A stretch of DNA of 20,136 nt, taken from contig JAANSK020288934.1 in the NCBI GenBank assembly GCA_011763485.2, positions 1 through 20,136 of the forward strand, in the 5' to 3' direction. Numbering within the stretch: the first letter of the stretch is position 1; each line of letters begins with the position of its first letter. The notes below the pieces were generated by a model. The model was given only the letters and a program-made list of their open reading frames with translations, did no database searches and was not told where the DNA came from. Shown here one piece after another: positions 1 to 10,250 of this stretch. Position numbers and translations under genes: made by a program. Source of the stretch: Isoetes engelmannii. Lineage: Eukaryota; Streptophyta; Lycopodiopsida; Isoetales; Isoetaceae.

Positions 1-14
1 AATACCTAAGAAAA

Positions 15-35
15 AAATACCTAGTATAGGTATTT
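15..35. repeat. Perfect 9-bp-arm palindrome at window edge
   Basis: The arm aaataccta (15-23) is repeated as its reverse complement taggtattt (27-35) around a 3-base spacer. A second nested pair, tacctaa at 3-9 and ttaggta at 34-40, lies outside it. It may be the end of an inverted-repeat element cut by the window edge; nothing else supports an identity. Confidence 0.6.
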
Positions 36-130
36 AGGTAGGTTCCAAATATGGACACCCGTAGCTTGCTTCTTCCCCATACAAAGAGCCATCTATTGCT
101 ATGGATTGTTTTTCTCTGTATGCACTTTAG

Positions 131-490
131 AATGGCACGGGAAAAAAACGAAGGGGGAAAGAGTGAGAAAAGGGTAAAAAGGCAGGGGAAAGGAAAAGAA
201 AAGGGAGTGGGAAAGGGAAGGGAAAAAAGCAGACGGAAAAGGGAAAAGAGGGAAAGGGTGGCGAAAGGAGGAAATAGAAGAGAAAAAGGGCACAGGAAAA
301 GGGGAAGAGGAAAATGGTGGAAAAAAGGGAAGGGAAAATGGGCATGAAAAATGGAAAGGGAAAGAGAAAAGGAAATGGGAGGGGGTAAAAGGGGAGAGAG
401 AAAAAGGGCAAGTGGAAAAGGAGAAGGGAGAGAGGAAAGGGAAGCAAAAAAAAGGTCACATGAGAAAGGGGAAGAGGAAAAGGGTACAAG
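131..490. repeat. Long polypurine (G+A) low-complexity tract
   Basis: The plus strand is almost entirely G and A for about 350 bases, built of irregular GGGAAAA/GGAAAG words without a fixed period. By my count 181-480 contains only about 24 pyrimidines in 300 bases. Open frames on both strands here (Lys/Arg/Glu/Gly-rich on plus, Phe/Pro/Leu-rich on minus) are products of this composition and are not genes. Such homopurine-homopyrimidine tracts can form triplex DNA; that is general knowledge and not shown here. Confidence 0.9.
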
Positions 491-540
491 GGTGGGGGTA
501 GAAATTTCATCATACTCAAATGCTTACCATCGCTTGATTT

Positions 541-1110
541 GACATGATAATCACATCGAACTCAAGAACACCAATCCACATACCGCCAGTCATGGGTTTC
601 AAAGGCTACCTAACTTCGACTCAATTCTTTTTAGCAATTCTACAAGAGACATGAAACACACATACAGAAGAACAAAGAAACTGCTCAAAGTTTTTTAATC
701 AAAGAAACCAACGAACCAGACTTGTGTTATTTAATTCAATAGCTAACTAATACTTGAAGACATGGCATTTGAGTTATTAGTAGAAACTTGTTTTTCCCTT
801 CCGCTACAGTTCAAACGAACAAGAACAACCAAAACCAAACAGATGGAAGATGCTATGTCCTTTATCCACTATCTGTGTCTAGCATATCAGACATCATGCT
901 TAAGCATTTAGCACATATCATTAGCTTAGCTTCTAGACGCCATCTACAACGCAATTGCACGGGCAACCCACAATGCATTAGCACATTATTTGCTAAAGCC
1001 AACATATACAAGCCCACAATAGTATTCGATTAAACGTTTAGCACGCTTCATGTCCAAGAGATTCACACACAAGTCTACTGTTGTATTGCATGCCATGCGT
1101 TAATATATTT
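541..1110. other. Intergenic, no recognisable feature
   Basis: AT-rich sequence with only short open frames. An 81-codon plus frame at 788-1033 has no recognisable motif and no codon or splice context. I see no gene, tRNA or clear repeat here. Confidence 0.6.
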
Positions 1111-1340
1111 GATGTGCATCTTGTTAGTCTCATAGGCGGTTACTTTGTCTCATTAGTTTGTAAGAATAGGTCCACCATGTTACTTTCGCTTGCTATTTTC
1201 GCCACAAACACATCTAAATATGGATATTCCTATAGCATATAATGGGACTTAACCCGGATAACATCACATCTAGGCCCCATGTCGTTGAAGTATATGATTG
1301 GCATTAGCACTACTTGAAGGATATTGAAACAAGCATATAG
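1111..1340 (+). repeat. Diverged direct repeat, copy A
   Basis: This stretch shares blocks in the same order with 1860-2240: gatgtgcatcttgtt (1111) with gacgtgcatcttgtt (1860), tttgtctcattag near 1144, ggtccaccatg (1169 and 1921), and catcacatctaggcccc (1263) with catcacctcttgggccc (2182), followed in both by catgtc and ttgaagta. The blocks are collinear, so this is an old duplication or two copies of one unidentified dispersed repeat. Copy A lacks the foldback insert found in copy B. No coding capacity is visible. Confidence 0.6.
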
Positions 1341-1666
1341 ATTATCATATCTATCTTGAACATATCAATTACTAATATAGAAAGACATTAAACTAATCCA
1401 GAAACATGTGTTTAGTTATAGGTAAATGTGAGAGTCATGTTCTCCATAAGATGCTCCTTCAACTGTGGTGACATAAGCAACTCGACATAGATTGCTAGTG
1501 GAGTGAGCATGGGTTTTGTCGCACAAAGTATTTGCTAAGAAAGCTGCATATATGCATAATAAAAGGTGGGAACCTTTTTGCATATGTCAACCTTAACATT
1601 GTTGAACATCGCATGTGTATATCACGGATTCTTACTACATTTTGGCCTTTAAACCTATCCTTCTCC

Positions 1667-1689
1667 TTTTTTTTTTTTTCTTTTTTTTT
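1667..1689. repeat. Poly(T) tract
   Basis: Two runs of T interrupted by a single C lie between the two duplicated blocks. It could be the reverse-strand tail of a decayed retroposon or simple slippage. It makes a spurious Lys-rich minus frame (1495-1725). Confidence 0.7.
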
Positions 1690-1859
1690 GGCATGAATTA
1701 AGTTATGAAGAGAAAACAAACACATGTGGACAGCATGATATAGTGCTATATATATTGTATTCGGTTAATATGTATCAGCATGATTCCTGTCCAATGAAAA
1801 TCATACAGGGGATCACTGATCAGTTGATCACTGTTGTAGAGCACGCCTTCTTAAATTTT

Positions 1860-2240
1860 GACGTGCATCTTGTTTGTCAAAAAGCTAGATGCCTTTGTCT
1901 CATTAGCTTGCCATGAATTGGGTCCACCATGATCTCAAGTTTACCACAAAGATAGAAAATGGAGAGACTATAAAATGCCACATGAAATTTCACTAGAAAT
2001 TTCACAAGGCTTGTGCCACATGTGAATGTATAGAAATGAAGTTACCCTTAATGTGTGATGTGGCACAATCCCAACGGTCGGTGATTCCATCCTGTGGAAT
2101 CTCCAATGGCTGTGATTGAGCCACGGCACACATTAAGGGCAACTTTATTTTCAGCCGCGAATAACCATGTGAATCAAGTAGCATCACCTCTTGGGCCCAT
2201 GTCTTCATTGAAGTACATTGATCCACATGATGTCAAGCAC
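1860..2240 (+). repeat. Diverged direct repeat, copy B (interrupted)
   Basis: Second copy of the repeat seen at 1111-1340, with the same ordered blocks. It is longer because of extra sequence around 1980-2018 (including two copies of gaaatttcac at 1984 and 1996) and a foldback element at 2028-2165. Homology resumes at about 2182 with catcacctcttgggccc. This pattern suggests insertion into copy B after the two copies separated. Confidence 0.55.
2028..2165. mobile_element. 138-bp foldback MITE-like element with 9-bp flanking direct repeats
   Basis: The arms gttacccttaatgtgtg (2041 on) and cacattaagggcaac (2128-2142) are near-perfect reverse complements. Pairing continues outward to about 2036/2148 and inward to a perfect gattcca/tggaatc stem (2083-2089, 2095-2101) with a 5-base loop. 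Exactly 9 bases, catgtgaat, are directly repeated outside it at 2019-2027 and 2166-2174, as expected of a target-site duplication. Nine-base duplications are typical of Mutator-like elements in plants, so a non-autonomous MULE-type MITE is the best guess. The outermost bases pair poorly, which is the main doubt. No coding capacity. Confidence 0.6.
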
Positions 2241-2345
2241 TAATTGCGGAATATGGTCTTCCCACTAAACAACTGTATTAATCATGCACATAGATTGTTA
2301 TGGCGCGCATATGTCTAAAACATTAAAAATATTATTAATCTGTAA

Positions 2346-2373
2346 AGATACATAATCAAGTGATTATGTATCT
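2346..2373. repeat. Perfect palindrome, 13-bp arms, 2-base spacer
   Basis: agatacataatca (2346-2358) is followed after the bases ag by its exact reverse complement (2361-2373). It would extrude as a near-loopless cruciform or hairpin. No partner element or flanking duplication was recognised. Confidence 0.8.
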
Positions 2374-2374
2374 G

Positions 2375-3003
2375 TACCAAAAAAGAAAAAAAAAGAAGGA
2401 AAAAACAAAAAGATATATAATCAACTGCTTGTTTATAGGATTGATATGGGAATTATATGCTCCATACGAGCAATAATTAAATCAGAGTGTGGGCTAGATA
2501 TAGCTAAAGTAGGAATACAATGTTTGTATTATACTCGAGAATCTAAGTGGGAGCCTCAACAAAATGTTCTTTTGTGTGGTAAAATGAATCAAATTTTTCA
2601 TTAATGGCATAATTCGTAATTATTGCCTCCATCTTAACCATTGAATAAAGCGGGTAAAAATAGCAAAATAGCGATTTAATCTTGATTCACAATAGGAATA
2701 GATTTTTTTATCGCCCACGGAGACCAAATTGACCTATATGGTATTTAAAGATAGACGTGTATCCTATTTTTTCAAGAAAAGTATATGCAAAAATATCTTA
2801 GGCAAGAGCTTTTAAGCCATGCATCTTAATCAAATCACAAATATTTTATTTTCAATGTTTCGTTGTGCACGATTCTTATAGGTGCACTATTTTGGTATCC
2901 GCATCTTTGAAATTCATATTCGCATCCTCTGAAATTATTATTTTAAGGGAAATTAACGAGGAATACTAAAAGGTTGCTAGCGATGAGAATTTCAGACAGA
3001 TCC
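2375..3003 (+). promoter_or_regulatory. Upstream region and probable 5' UTR of the PEPC gene
   Basis: AT-rich sequence without an open frame, ending at the PEPC start. Candidate TATA-like words are tatttaaag near 2740 and ttataggtg near 2877, but neither is convincing enough to set a transcription start. An in-frame TAA at 2944-2946 limits how far the coding region could extend upstream. An alternative in-frame ATG lies at 2983-2985 and would add seven residues. Confidence 0.35.
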
Positions 3004-6000
3004 ATGGCGAGCGCCTCCTTTTCTAATGGCGCCCTCCGGACTATGGATTCAATCGATGCCCAGCTCCGGCTGCTTGTTCCCCTCAAAGTTACAGATGATG
3101 ACAAACTTATTGAATACGATGCCTTGCTGCTTGACAGATTCCTGGACATCCTTGAGGATCTTCATGGAGAAGAGCTTCGTGATGTGGTAAGTTTCTCTCC
3201 GTCCCTTTTCAACTCTATACTGACCTTTCGCCCATGTCTCTCATATGAGAGTTTTAATCTGTAGTTTTATGCTTTTGCCATCAAATCTATCAACCTGATA
3301 TGTTGTTTAATCATGTTCCCCCGACAGGTCATGCAATGCTATGAATTGTCTGGAATGTATGGCAACAAGGCTGATGGAGCCGGTGACGTCAGTAAATTGA
3401 GCGAATTAAGTGATGTTCTCAATAATCTCGAGCCAGGAGACTCTATTGTTGTGGCAAGCTCATTTTCTCACATGTTGAACCTCACAAACTTGGCAGAAGA
3501 AGTTCAAATTGCACATCGAAGACGAGTAAGCAAGAAATCAGGAGGTTTCTCTGATGAGAATAGTGCTATAACTGAATCTGATCTAGAGGAGACTTTTAAG
3601 AGGCTTGTAACAGAGCTAGGAAAGTCACCATCAGAGATCTTTGAAGCACTGAAGAGTCAGACTGTAGATTTGGTTTTGACAGCTCATCCAACTCAAGCAG
3701 TTAGAAGATCCGTACTCCAGAAACATGCCAAGTATGTTAATCAAGTTCAGCAAGCATTATTGCTGCATTTCAACTTTAGCCATTTCTAACCTAGATGTCT
3801 CTGCATATAACTAGGATTCGGAGTTACTTATCTGAGTTGTATAAAGAGGACATCACACCAGAGGAAAAGCTAGAGCTCGATGAATCTCTCCAGAGAGAGG
3901 TAATTCTGATTTTCAATTATGCAGGGAAAAAGCTCCTGGAAATATTTAACATCCACAGATCATAGTCAAATACTTGTTGAAAAGATTTATTTTGTTAGCA
4001 TAGGATGCATTTCATTAATTATTAATACTAGAGAAGAAAAAGACTAATTTACTGAATATTATTTTGATTTTTCATTTAGCAGGTCATGTTCAGTAGTTTA
4101 AAAATCAATTTGTTAGCATCCCAGAAACAATGAGCAATATTTCTCCCTGCAATTGTTTTAAAGGTAGGACAACCAGCAAGAAAATAATGGCATCTTGTTT
4201 CACTTAGAAAAATAGATGAGGACCGATCAATTCATAGTATCGTGCTTTAAACTGGATTGGAATGCTTAGCTTGAGTAATAGAGGCAATTGTTCTTGACAA
4301 GTATTGTTCTACAGATACAAGCTGCTTTCCGTACAGATGAAATCAGGCGTACACCTCCTACTCCTCAGGATGAGATGAGGGCTGGGATGAGCTATTTCCA
4401 TGAGACAATATGGAAATCCCTCCCTAAGTTTCTTCGGCGTCTTGACACTGCGCTGAAGTCGATTGGGGTTGAGGAAAGAATGCCATACAATGTACCATTG
4501 ATACAGTTCTCATCATGGATGGGAGGAGATCGGGATGGTATTATTCGCCTCCTAACTATGATCGATTTGTATATATGCTGTCATATAATGACAAATATGT
4601 TGTGTCCTTTTTTAAGGGAATCCACGAGTTACACCAGAAGTTACAAGGGATGTATGTCTGCTTGCAAGGTTAATGGCATCCAACCTTTATTACACCCAAA
4701 TTGAGGACCTGATGTTTGAGGTTTGTGCCATTTAGCAAGAGAAGGAACTGCATTGCATCTGTTTTCACACAGTTCCTCCGGTGATATAAAATTTCTGTTT
4801 TTTGCTGGGCAGCTTTCCATGTGGCGATGTAATGAGCCGCTACGATATAGAGTAGAGCAATTGGTGGCTCACACAAAACAAGATGCAAAGCATTATAAAG
4901 GTGTTTCTATAATGCTAGTTCTGTACAATTATGGTTATGTCTGTATGGATTTTATGGTCAAGGGAACGTCAATGTTTCACATCCTCCACAAATTCTCTGT
5001 GTGTTGATGATTGTGCGCAAAATAATGAACTTACTGACTGCTAATAATTTTGTTAAAAATCCTGATCTTTTTCAATCATGAGATAGTAGTTATGATAGAT
5101 CTTATATACCTATTCTTATCTATTTACCTTTCTTGATTGTCCAATTCCAGAATTCTGGAAACCAGTTCCACCAAATGAACCATTCCGTGTTGTTCTGGGA
5201 GATCTTCGTGATAAACTTTATAACACCAGGGAACGTTCACGACAACTTCTTGCAAGCGGGAAGTCTGATGTTCCTGAAGAAGACACCATTATGTCTGTAG
5301 AACAGGTGGGTGTGGTATGTTGTTTGTCATTACATTTTCAATATTATGACTCAGTGTTAACAAAAAAGTGGACATGCAGCTATTGGAGCCTTTGGAAGCA
5401 TGTTATATTTCACTATGCTCGACGGGGGACAAGTCAATAGCAGATGGAAGTCTTTTGGACTTCATGAGACAAGTTTCATGTTTTGGGCTGGGACTAGTGA
5501 AATTGGATATAAGGCAGGAGTCTGATAGGCATACAGATGTTATGGATGCAATTACTACTCATTTGGGAATTGGGTCATACCGTTCTTGGTCAGAAGAAGA
5601 ACGGCAAGAGTGGCTTTTATCTGAATTGCGTGGTAAACGTCCACTATTTGGTGCGGATTTACCAAAAACAGATGAAGTGAAAGATGTTCTTGATACATTT
5701 CATGTAATTTCGGAGTTACCATCAGATTGCTTTGGGGCTTATATTATCTCAATGGCGACTTCTCCCTCCGATGTCTTAGTCGTCGAGCTTCTACAGCGCG
5801 AGTGCCGTATTGTAAAACCATTGAGAGTGGTGCCTCTGTTTGAAAAGCTCGCTGATTTAGAATCTGCTCCTGCTGCCATGGCTCGTCTCTTCACTATTGA
5901 TTGGTACCGTGATCATATAAATGGCAAACAAGAAGTCATGATTGGCTATTCAGATTCTGGAAAAGATGCTGGACGCTTTTCAGCAGCTTGGCAACTATAT

Positions 6001-7250
6001 AAAGCCCAAGAGGAACTTGTGAAAGTTGCACATCAGTATGGGGTTAAATTGACCATGTTTCATGGTCGTGGAGGGACAGTTGGCAGAGGAGGTGGACCAA
6101 CCCATCTTGCCATTCTCTCTCAACCTCCTGATACGGTTCATGGTTCGCTTCGAGTCACAATACAGGGGGAAGTTATCGAGCAGTCATTTGGAGAAGAACA
6201 TTTGTGTTTCCGCACATTGCAACGGTTTACTGCAGCCACATTAGAGCATGGCATGCATCCTCCTACACCTCCCAAAGAACAATATCGGAGATTGATGGAT
6301 AAAATGGGTGTTATTGCTACCGAGGCCTATAGATCCATTGTGTTTAAGCATCCACGTTTTGTGGAGTATTTCCGCGCGGTATTAACTTCTCTTAGTTTTG
6401 TTATTATTGTACTAGATGTTAATGAGTTAAAAATGTTATGCAGTCGACACCAGAAACGGAGTATGGGCGGATGAATATTGGCAGTCGACCATCTAAAAGG
6501 AGACCGAGTGGTGGAATTGAATCACTTCGTGCTATACCATGGATATTTGCATGGACACAAACCCGTTTTCATCTTCCTGTTTGGCTCGGATTTGGAGAGG
6601 CATTCAAGGCTGTGATAGAGGATGATCCTAAAAATGTTGATGTCCTAAGAGAGATGTATGAACATTGGCCATTTTTCCGTGTTACAATTGATCTTGTGGA
6701 GATGGTGTTCAAAAAGGGAGATCCCAGAATTGCTGAACTGTATGATCACCTATTGGTCTCACCTGATTTACAAGACTTGGGGAAGACTCTAAGACAGAAG
6801 TACAAGGAAACAGAGAATCTTCTTTTGCAGGTATCTTTTTTATCGAAGTTTACTTTCAGTTAGTTTTGAAAATTTGTGCATCCATTACATCTCTCAAGAT
6901 TAAGTTAACATTGTTACAGCAATTGAAGCTGATTGTGTTTTGTTATTCAGGTTGCTGGCCACAACGAGCTACTTGCAGGGAATCCTACTCTGAAACAAAG
7001 ACTCAGACTTCGCGAACCTTATCTTACTACTCTTAATGTGCAACAAGCACACACTTTAAGGAAGATGCGTGATCGTGAGAATGTTTTCTGCTCAAGTCCA
7101 AGGACTGTTGACGGAGGGACGCCCAGGTCCAACAAGTCAGCTGCAGAACTCGTAACTTTGAACCCGACTACTGAATATGCTCCTGGTTTAGAAGACACCC
7201 TTATTCTAACAATGAAAGGAATTGCAGCTGGCATGCAGAACACAGGTTAA
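3004..7250 (+). CDS. Phosphoenolpyruvate carboxylase, plant type (EC 4.1.1.31), ten exons
   Basis: Carboxylates phosphoenolpyruvate with bicarbonate to oxaloacetate and phosphate in the cytosol, replenishing the TCA cycle; the family acts as a homotetramer. Exons by reading: 3004-3186, 3328-3731, 3815-3899, 4315-4537, 4617-4720, 4813-4900, 5151-5305, 5380-6378, 6444-6830, 6951-7250. All introns are GT-AG and the frame is unbroken over 975 residues (usual length about 965-970). Visible motifs: N-terminal SIDAQLR with Ser16, LTAHPT with catalytic His181, GDRDGNPR (about 295-302), LDIRQES with Arg459, [11 protein letters not shown] (603-613), [13 protein letters not shown] with His642, Arg644 and Arg650, RLRLRE with Arg897, and the plant-type C-terminus QNTG, whose Asn973 aligns with the aspartate-binding Asn of the bacterial enzyme. 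The site where C4 enzymes carry Ser (WIFAWTQ, 783) is Ala, the non-C4 state. ATG 3004 was chosen over 2983 for its ccATGGc context and MAS start. Ten exons is the usual plant-type number. Identity is secure; the paralogue is unknown. Confidence 0.96.
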
Positions 7251-7480
7251 TCTGATATTGTATGTCATGGGATTCAGCTCAATCCTGAAAATTAGATTGT
7301 TTGGTACTAGTGAAATGGCAATTTTGACAACATAATGTTGACAATGAAGAGAATGGGAGATTATGATTACCTACAATAACTAGCTCCCGTTTTACAGCCT
7401 ACCGTTGATATAAATAAAAGTCGTTTCTAAGCTTCGAATAGCCTACTTCCTTTTTTTTAGGTCTGTTATTTATTCTATAT
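7251..7480 (+). promoter_or_regulatory. Probable PEPC 3' UTR with poly(A) signal AATAAA at 7413-7418
   Basis: Non-coding AT-rich sequence follows the TAA stop (7248-7250). AATAAA occurs at 7413-7418 in gatataaataaaag, about 165 bases past the stop, and is the best candidate near-upstream polyadenylation element. A T-rich patch at about 7449-7458 follows, compatible with a cleavage region. No transcript evidence is available. Confidence 0.45.
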
Positions 7481-7481
7481 C

Positions 7482-7535
7482 TCATAAACAATTTTATTCT
7501 GCCCAACACATCATAAACAATTTTATTCTGCCCAA
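7482..7535 (+). repeat. Two-copy tandem repeat, 29-bp period
   Basis: A 25-base block beginning tcataaacaattttattc is present exactly at 7482-7506 and 7511-7535, separated by four bases. It opens the repeat mosaic that extends to about 8590. Confidence 0.8.
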
Positions 7536-7544
7536 TATATCCTG

Positions 7545-8065
7545 CCCGGCATGGTCAACCTTGCCACTTCCCTTGCATTCTAGCAGGGAAAACCCTCCTG
7601 AAGGAGGCAGGATTGGCCATGCCGGAATGCAGGGGAAGCGCCCTTGAACAATGTGGAAGCAAGCTAGGTTGCATTCCATGCTGGGGTGGGTTGACCATGC
7701 CATTATGCAAAAGTAGAAAAGGTTGCATTTCATGCGAGGTGCCGCGTTTTGGTAGGTCGGAGGTGGGGGTTGACCATGCCAAAATGCAGGAGAAGTAAGG
7801 GTGGCCACATGATCATTATCATTTTTTGGCTTTCAAAGGGCAGATTTTTTGAGCAATCTCAGGAGAAGTGCTTGCACCCCGTAGAGACTACGAACAGAAG
7901 GAGATAGAAGATATCTATGTAAGAACGGAGGTAGAGGTCAGTTTCCAATCTTCCACTTCGGTAGGAGGAGCATCCACAAAAACTAGTTTCATCTGGTTCC
8001 CCTCTCTTTTGCAACTCTTACTCTATTTTGCCGCTCTGCTCCTCTCTGGTATCCACTCTTGCATC
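7545..8065. repeat. Mosaic of short dispersed and inverted repeats
   Basis: The word ttgaccatgcc followed by aatgcagg-like sequence recurs near 7612, 7690 and 7778, with an inverted copy (ggcatggtcaacc) near 7549. cttcccttgcattc (7567) is inverted at 7624-7638. gtggaagcaagc.aggttgca recurs at 7653 and 8194. A cctcc/ggagg hairpin lies at 7594-7607. Open frames here (for example 7613-7798 and 7868-8113) are low-information and I recognise none. The structure looks like a rearranged non-autonomous repeat family of unknown class. Confidence 0.5.
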
Positions 8066-8188
8066 AAATTGATATACGGAGGTGGAGGCAAGCCGAGATT
8101 GTGCCACCCCTAGTGCCTCTTCTCAAATTGAGATACGGAAGTGGAGGCAAGCCAAGATTGCATGTGGCCACCCCTAGTGCCTCTTCTC
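8066..8188 (+). repeat. Two-copy tandem repeat, about 59-64 bp
   Basis: Copy 1 (8066-8124) and copy 2 (8125-8188) share aaattga.atacgga followed by gtggaggcaagcc.agattg and ccacccctagtgcctcttct. Copy 2 has an extra catgtg-like insertion. The next bases (8194 on) return to the gtggaagcaagc word shared with 7653. Confidence 0.75.
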
Positions 8189-8322
8189 TTAACGTGGAAG
8201 CAAGCGAGGTTGCATTTTGTGCCAAATGTCACGTTTTGGGTGGTTGTAATCAGAATTGAAATGAGAAAGTCGGATAAAAAATCATTCGTGTTTTGAGTGG
8301 TCGAAATCAGAACTTGAAAGCG

Positions 8323-8567
8323 TAAATGTCAACAAAAATCCAGTACACATTCCTAGAAAAGAATCGTGTAAACATGGCGTGATGTCATTGGAAATCAGAA
8401 AGTTGATAAAAAATCAGAACATAATGCAGATGATGTCTAAATGTCAACAATAATCCAGGGCGCATTTCTAGAAAAGAATCTTGTAAACGTGGCGCGACGT
8501 CACTGGAAAAGGAGAAACGCGTTCCTAGAAAAGTTACACGTGGTGCAACGTCATTGGAAAAGGAGGG
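8323..8567 (+). repeat. Three imperfect tandem copies, about 115-bp then 60-bp spacing
   Basis: taaatgtcaaca.aaatcca begins copies at 8323 and 8438; each continues with cctagaaaagaatc or ctagaaaagaatc, then gtaaac.tggcg.ga.gtca.tgg. A third, shorter copy (about 8514-8567) retains cctagaaaag and gcaacgtcattggaaaagg. No coding potential. Confidence 0.7.
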
Positions 8568-8590
8568 GGAATGCAACCTAAGGGCATTCC
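8568..8590. repeat. Terminal palindrome of the repeat mosaic
   Basis: ggaatgc (8568-8574) is matched by gcattcc (8584-8590). The enclosed word gcaacct is the inverse of aggttgc seen at 7666 and 8207, so the palindrome probably derives from the same repeat family. Confidence 0.5.
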
Positions 8591-8592
8591 AC

Positions 8593-10250
8593 TAATGACA
8601 CTTGCTTTGCTGCAACAACTCCAAGTGTTTTACGCTCCAAAAGGCAACACTTGTAATACTTGATGTACCGAGGTAAATAAGCGACTCTTCTTATTTAAAA
8701 GAAAATTCGAGCAATCAATTAAAAAATGCCAATCTGCTTCGCCATAACCGGAGCAATACACCCAAGAAATCAGAGGCACATCATCGTTGCCTAAAGTTTT
8801 GTCTGCCCTAAAATCTTGAGCAGTCAAAGCAGATCCTGATCCCTATCGCCATAAATGCCCCACAGCATATCCCATTAAAAGGCTTATGCCTTTAACTTTT
8901 TCTTTGACCACATGTCAGCAAAACAAAATAACTTAAAACAAAATAGGGTGTGAATTAAAAATGTATCTGCATTACGTTTGCTATTGCTTTTTACAAAGTT
9001 TTGGTTGGGAAAGAATGTTTAATTAAAAAATAGGGGCTTTTTATGGCATGGTAAACCATTGATTCTTAAAAGAAATAAAAAGGGCATCTAGAAATGGACA
9101 TGTACCTATTTTTTTAAAGGTGGGCGTTTATTTTGAAGAAATCTTTGATGGGGCAGCATTCGTTTTTGGAAAAGTCTTTATATCCGGCTTGATGCAAAGA
9201 AGACTTCATATCTGGTTGGCAGAGCAGATGTCGGAGGTTTAGCTATGGCGCATATGCCTTGCTTTAGACATACTCGGCCACAGAGCCAAGCCTGATTCCA
9301 ACCAGATCCATTGCAGGTTCTTGTTTATTTTCAGGTTCTTTTCCTTCAGAATCTCTGGTTTGATTTCATGGGTTTTGGAAAAGGAGTCTTAAGAAAGAAA
9401 TAACATATTGTATTTGATGTTTGAGCGATGGGATGGACATTCTGGAAGACACATTTGGATGGGTTGTTCCATGCACTTTGATCAAGTTCAGGCCAGCAAA
9501 AAGCGATTTAGATGCTGAACATAGGTTATTGCCATAGATTTTTTCTATCTATATAGCATAAGCGATTCTATTGCATAACTGTTTACCTGAAACAACATTT
9601 GAAAATTTGATGGATGCATGACATATAGATGATGGAGTCTCTTTGTCAAGCTCTAACACATGATTTCATGCTGCAATAATGAAGAGTTAAGAGCATATGT
9701 AGTCCACAAATATCATGGCAAGATGTCATCTTTCAGCATTGATTCACAGTAGAGGCATTTGCAAAATCATTTTTGCAAAAAAGGGCATTTGAAAAATCGT
9801 TTTTTTTTTCTCAACTCCTGTTTTCATACCACAGATGCAAATTTCATACAAGTTCTTGGTTCCATACCACAGGTAGTCCAATTGATTCTGTCACAAATCT
9901 TAACCATGTACTACGACTTCCCATAATTTTTAATATGATATGAGCAGAATTCCATGTTATTGCTGTCTTCTTGTAGTGTTACTAGCTAATACCATTGTTG
10001 CCTTTGAAGGGCCTAATTATGTTACCGATTCTATTTATAGCACGTTTGATTAATTGTAATAGGAGTAGTGATTCTTTTGGACATGGGGCGACTGGCATTA
10101 TTGTAACATCAGTCTTCTAAAACTTAATTCACAATTTTGAAAAACTGAGTTGCTTACGTTGCACAATAATCTGCCATGCAATTCACCAAACATTAAATTG
10201 GTATCAGGGTGTGATAATTCCCTTGAAATATGCATAAGAACACAAAAATA
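8593..10250. other. Intergenic, no gene recognised
   Basis: AT-rich DNA with only short frames. A slightly GC-richer patch at about 9140-9400 reads like transcribed sequence but gives no frame longer than a few tens of codons. Small local duplications occur: ggcatttg...aaaatc at about 9755 and 9784, and cataccaca at about 9827 and 9863. A word resembling a tRNA-Met primer-binding site (ttggtatcagggtg, 10198) has mismatches and no LTR edge beside it. Confidence 0.5.

Noticed and set aside
51-542. Lys/Arg/Glu-rich plus frames (51-347, 351-542) and the 130-codon Phe/Pro-rich minus frame (127-519)
   Set aside because: They are products of the purine-rich tract: nearly all codons are G/A on plus, so stops are rare by composition.
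2943-3149. Minus frame overlapping PEPC exon 1
   Set aside because: Antisense shadow of a clearly coding exon.
8630-8827. 65-codon minus frame that might be a retroelement RNase H fragment
   Set aside because: Only a vague resemblance (ADWHFLID); no conserved RNase H residues in order.
10195-10212. Possible plus-strand tRNA-Met primer-binding site (ttggtatcagggtg)
   Set aside because: Two mismatches to the conserved word, no CA-ending LTR edge two to five bases upstream, and no element interior downstream.
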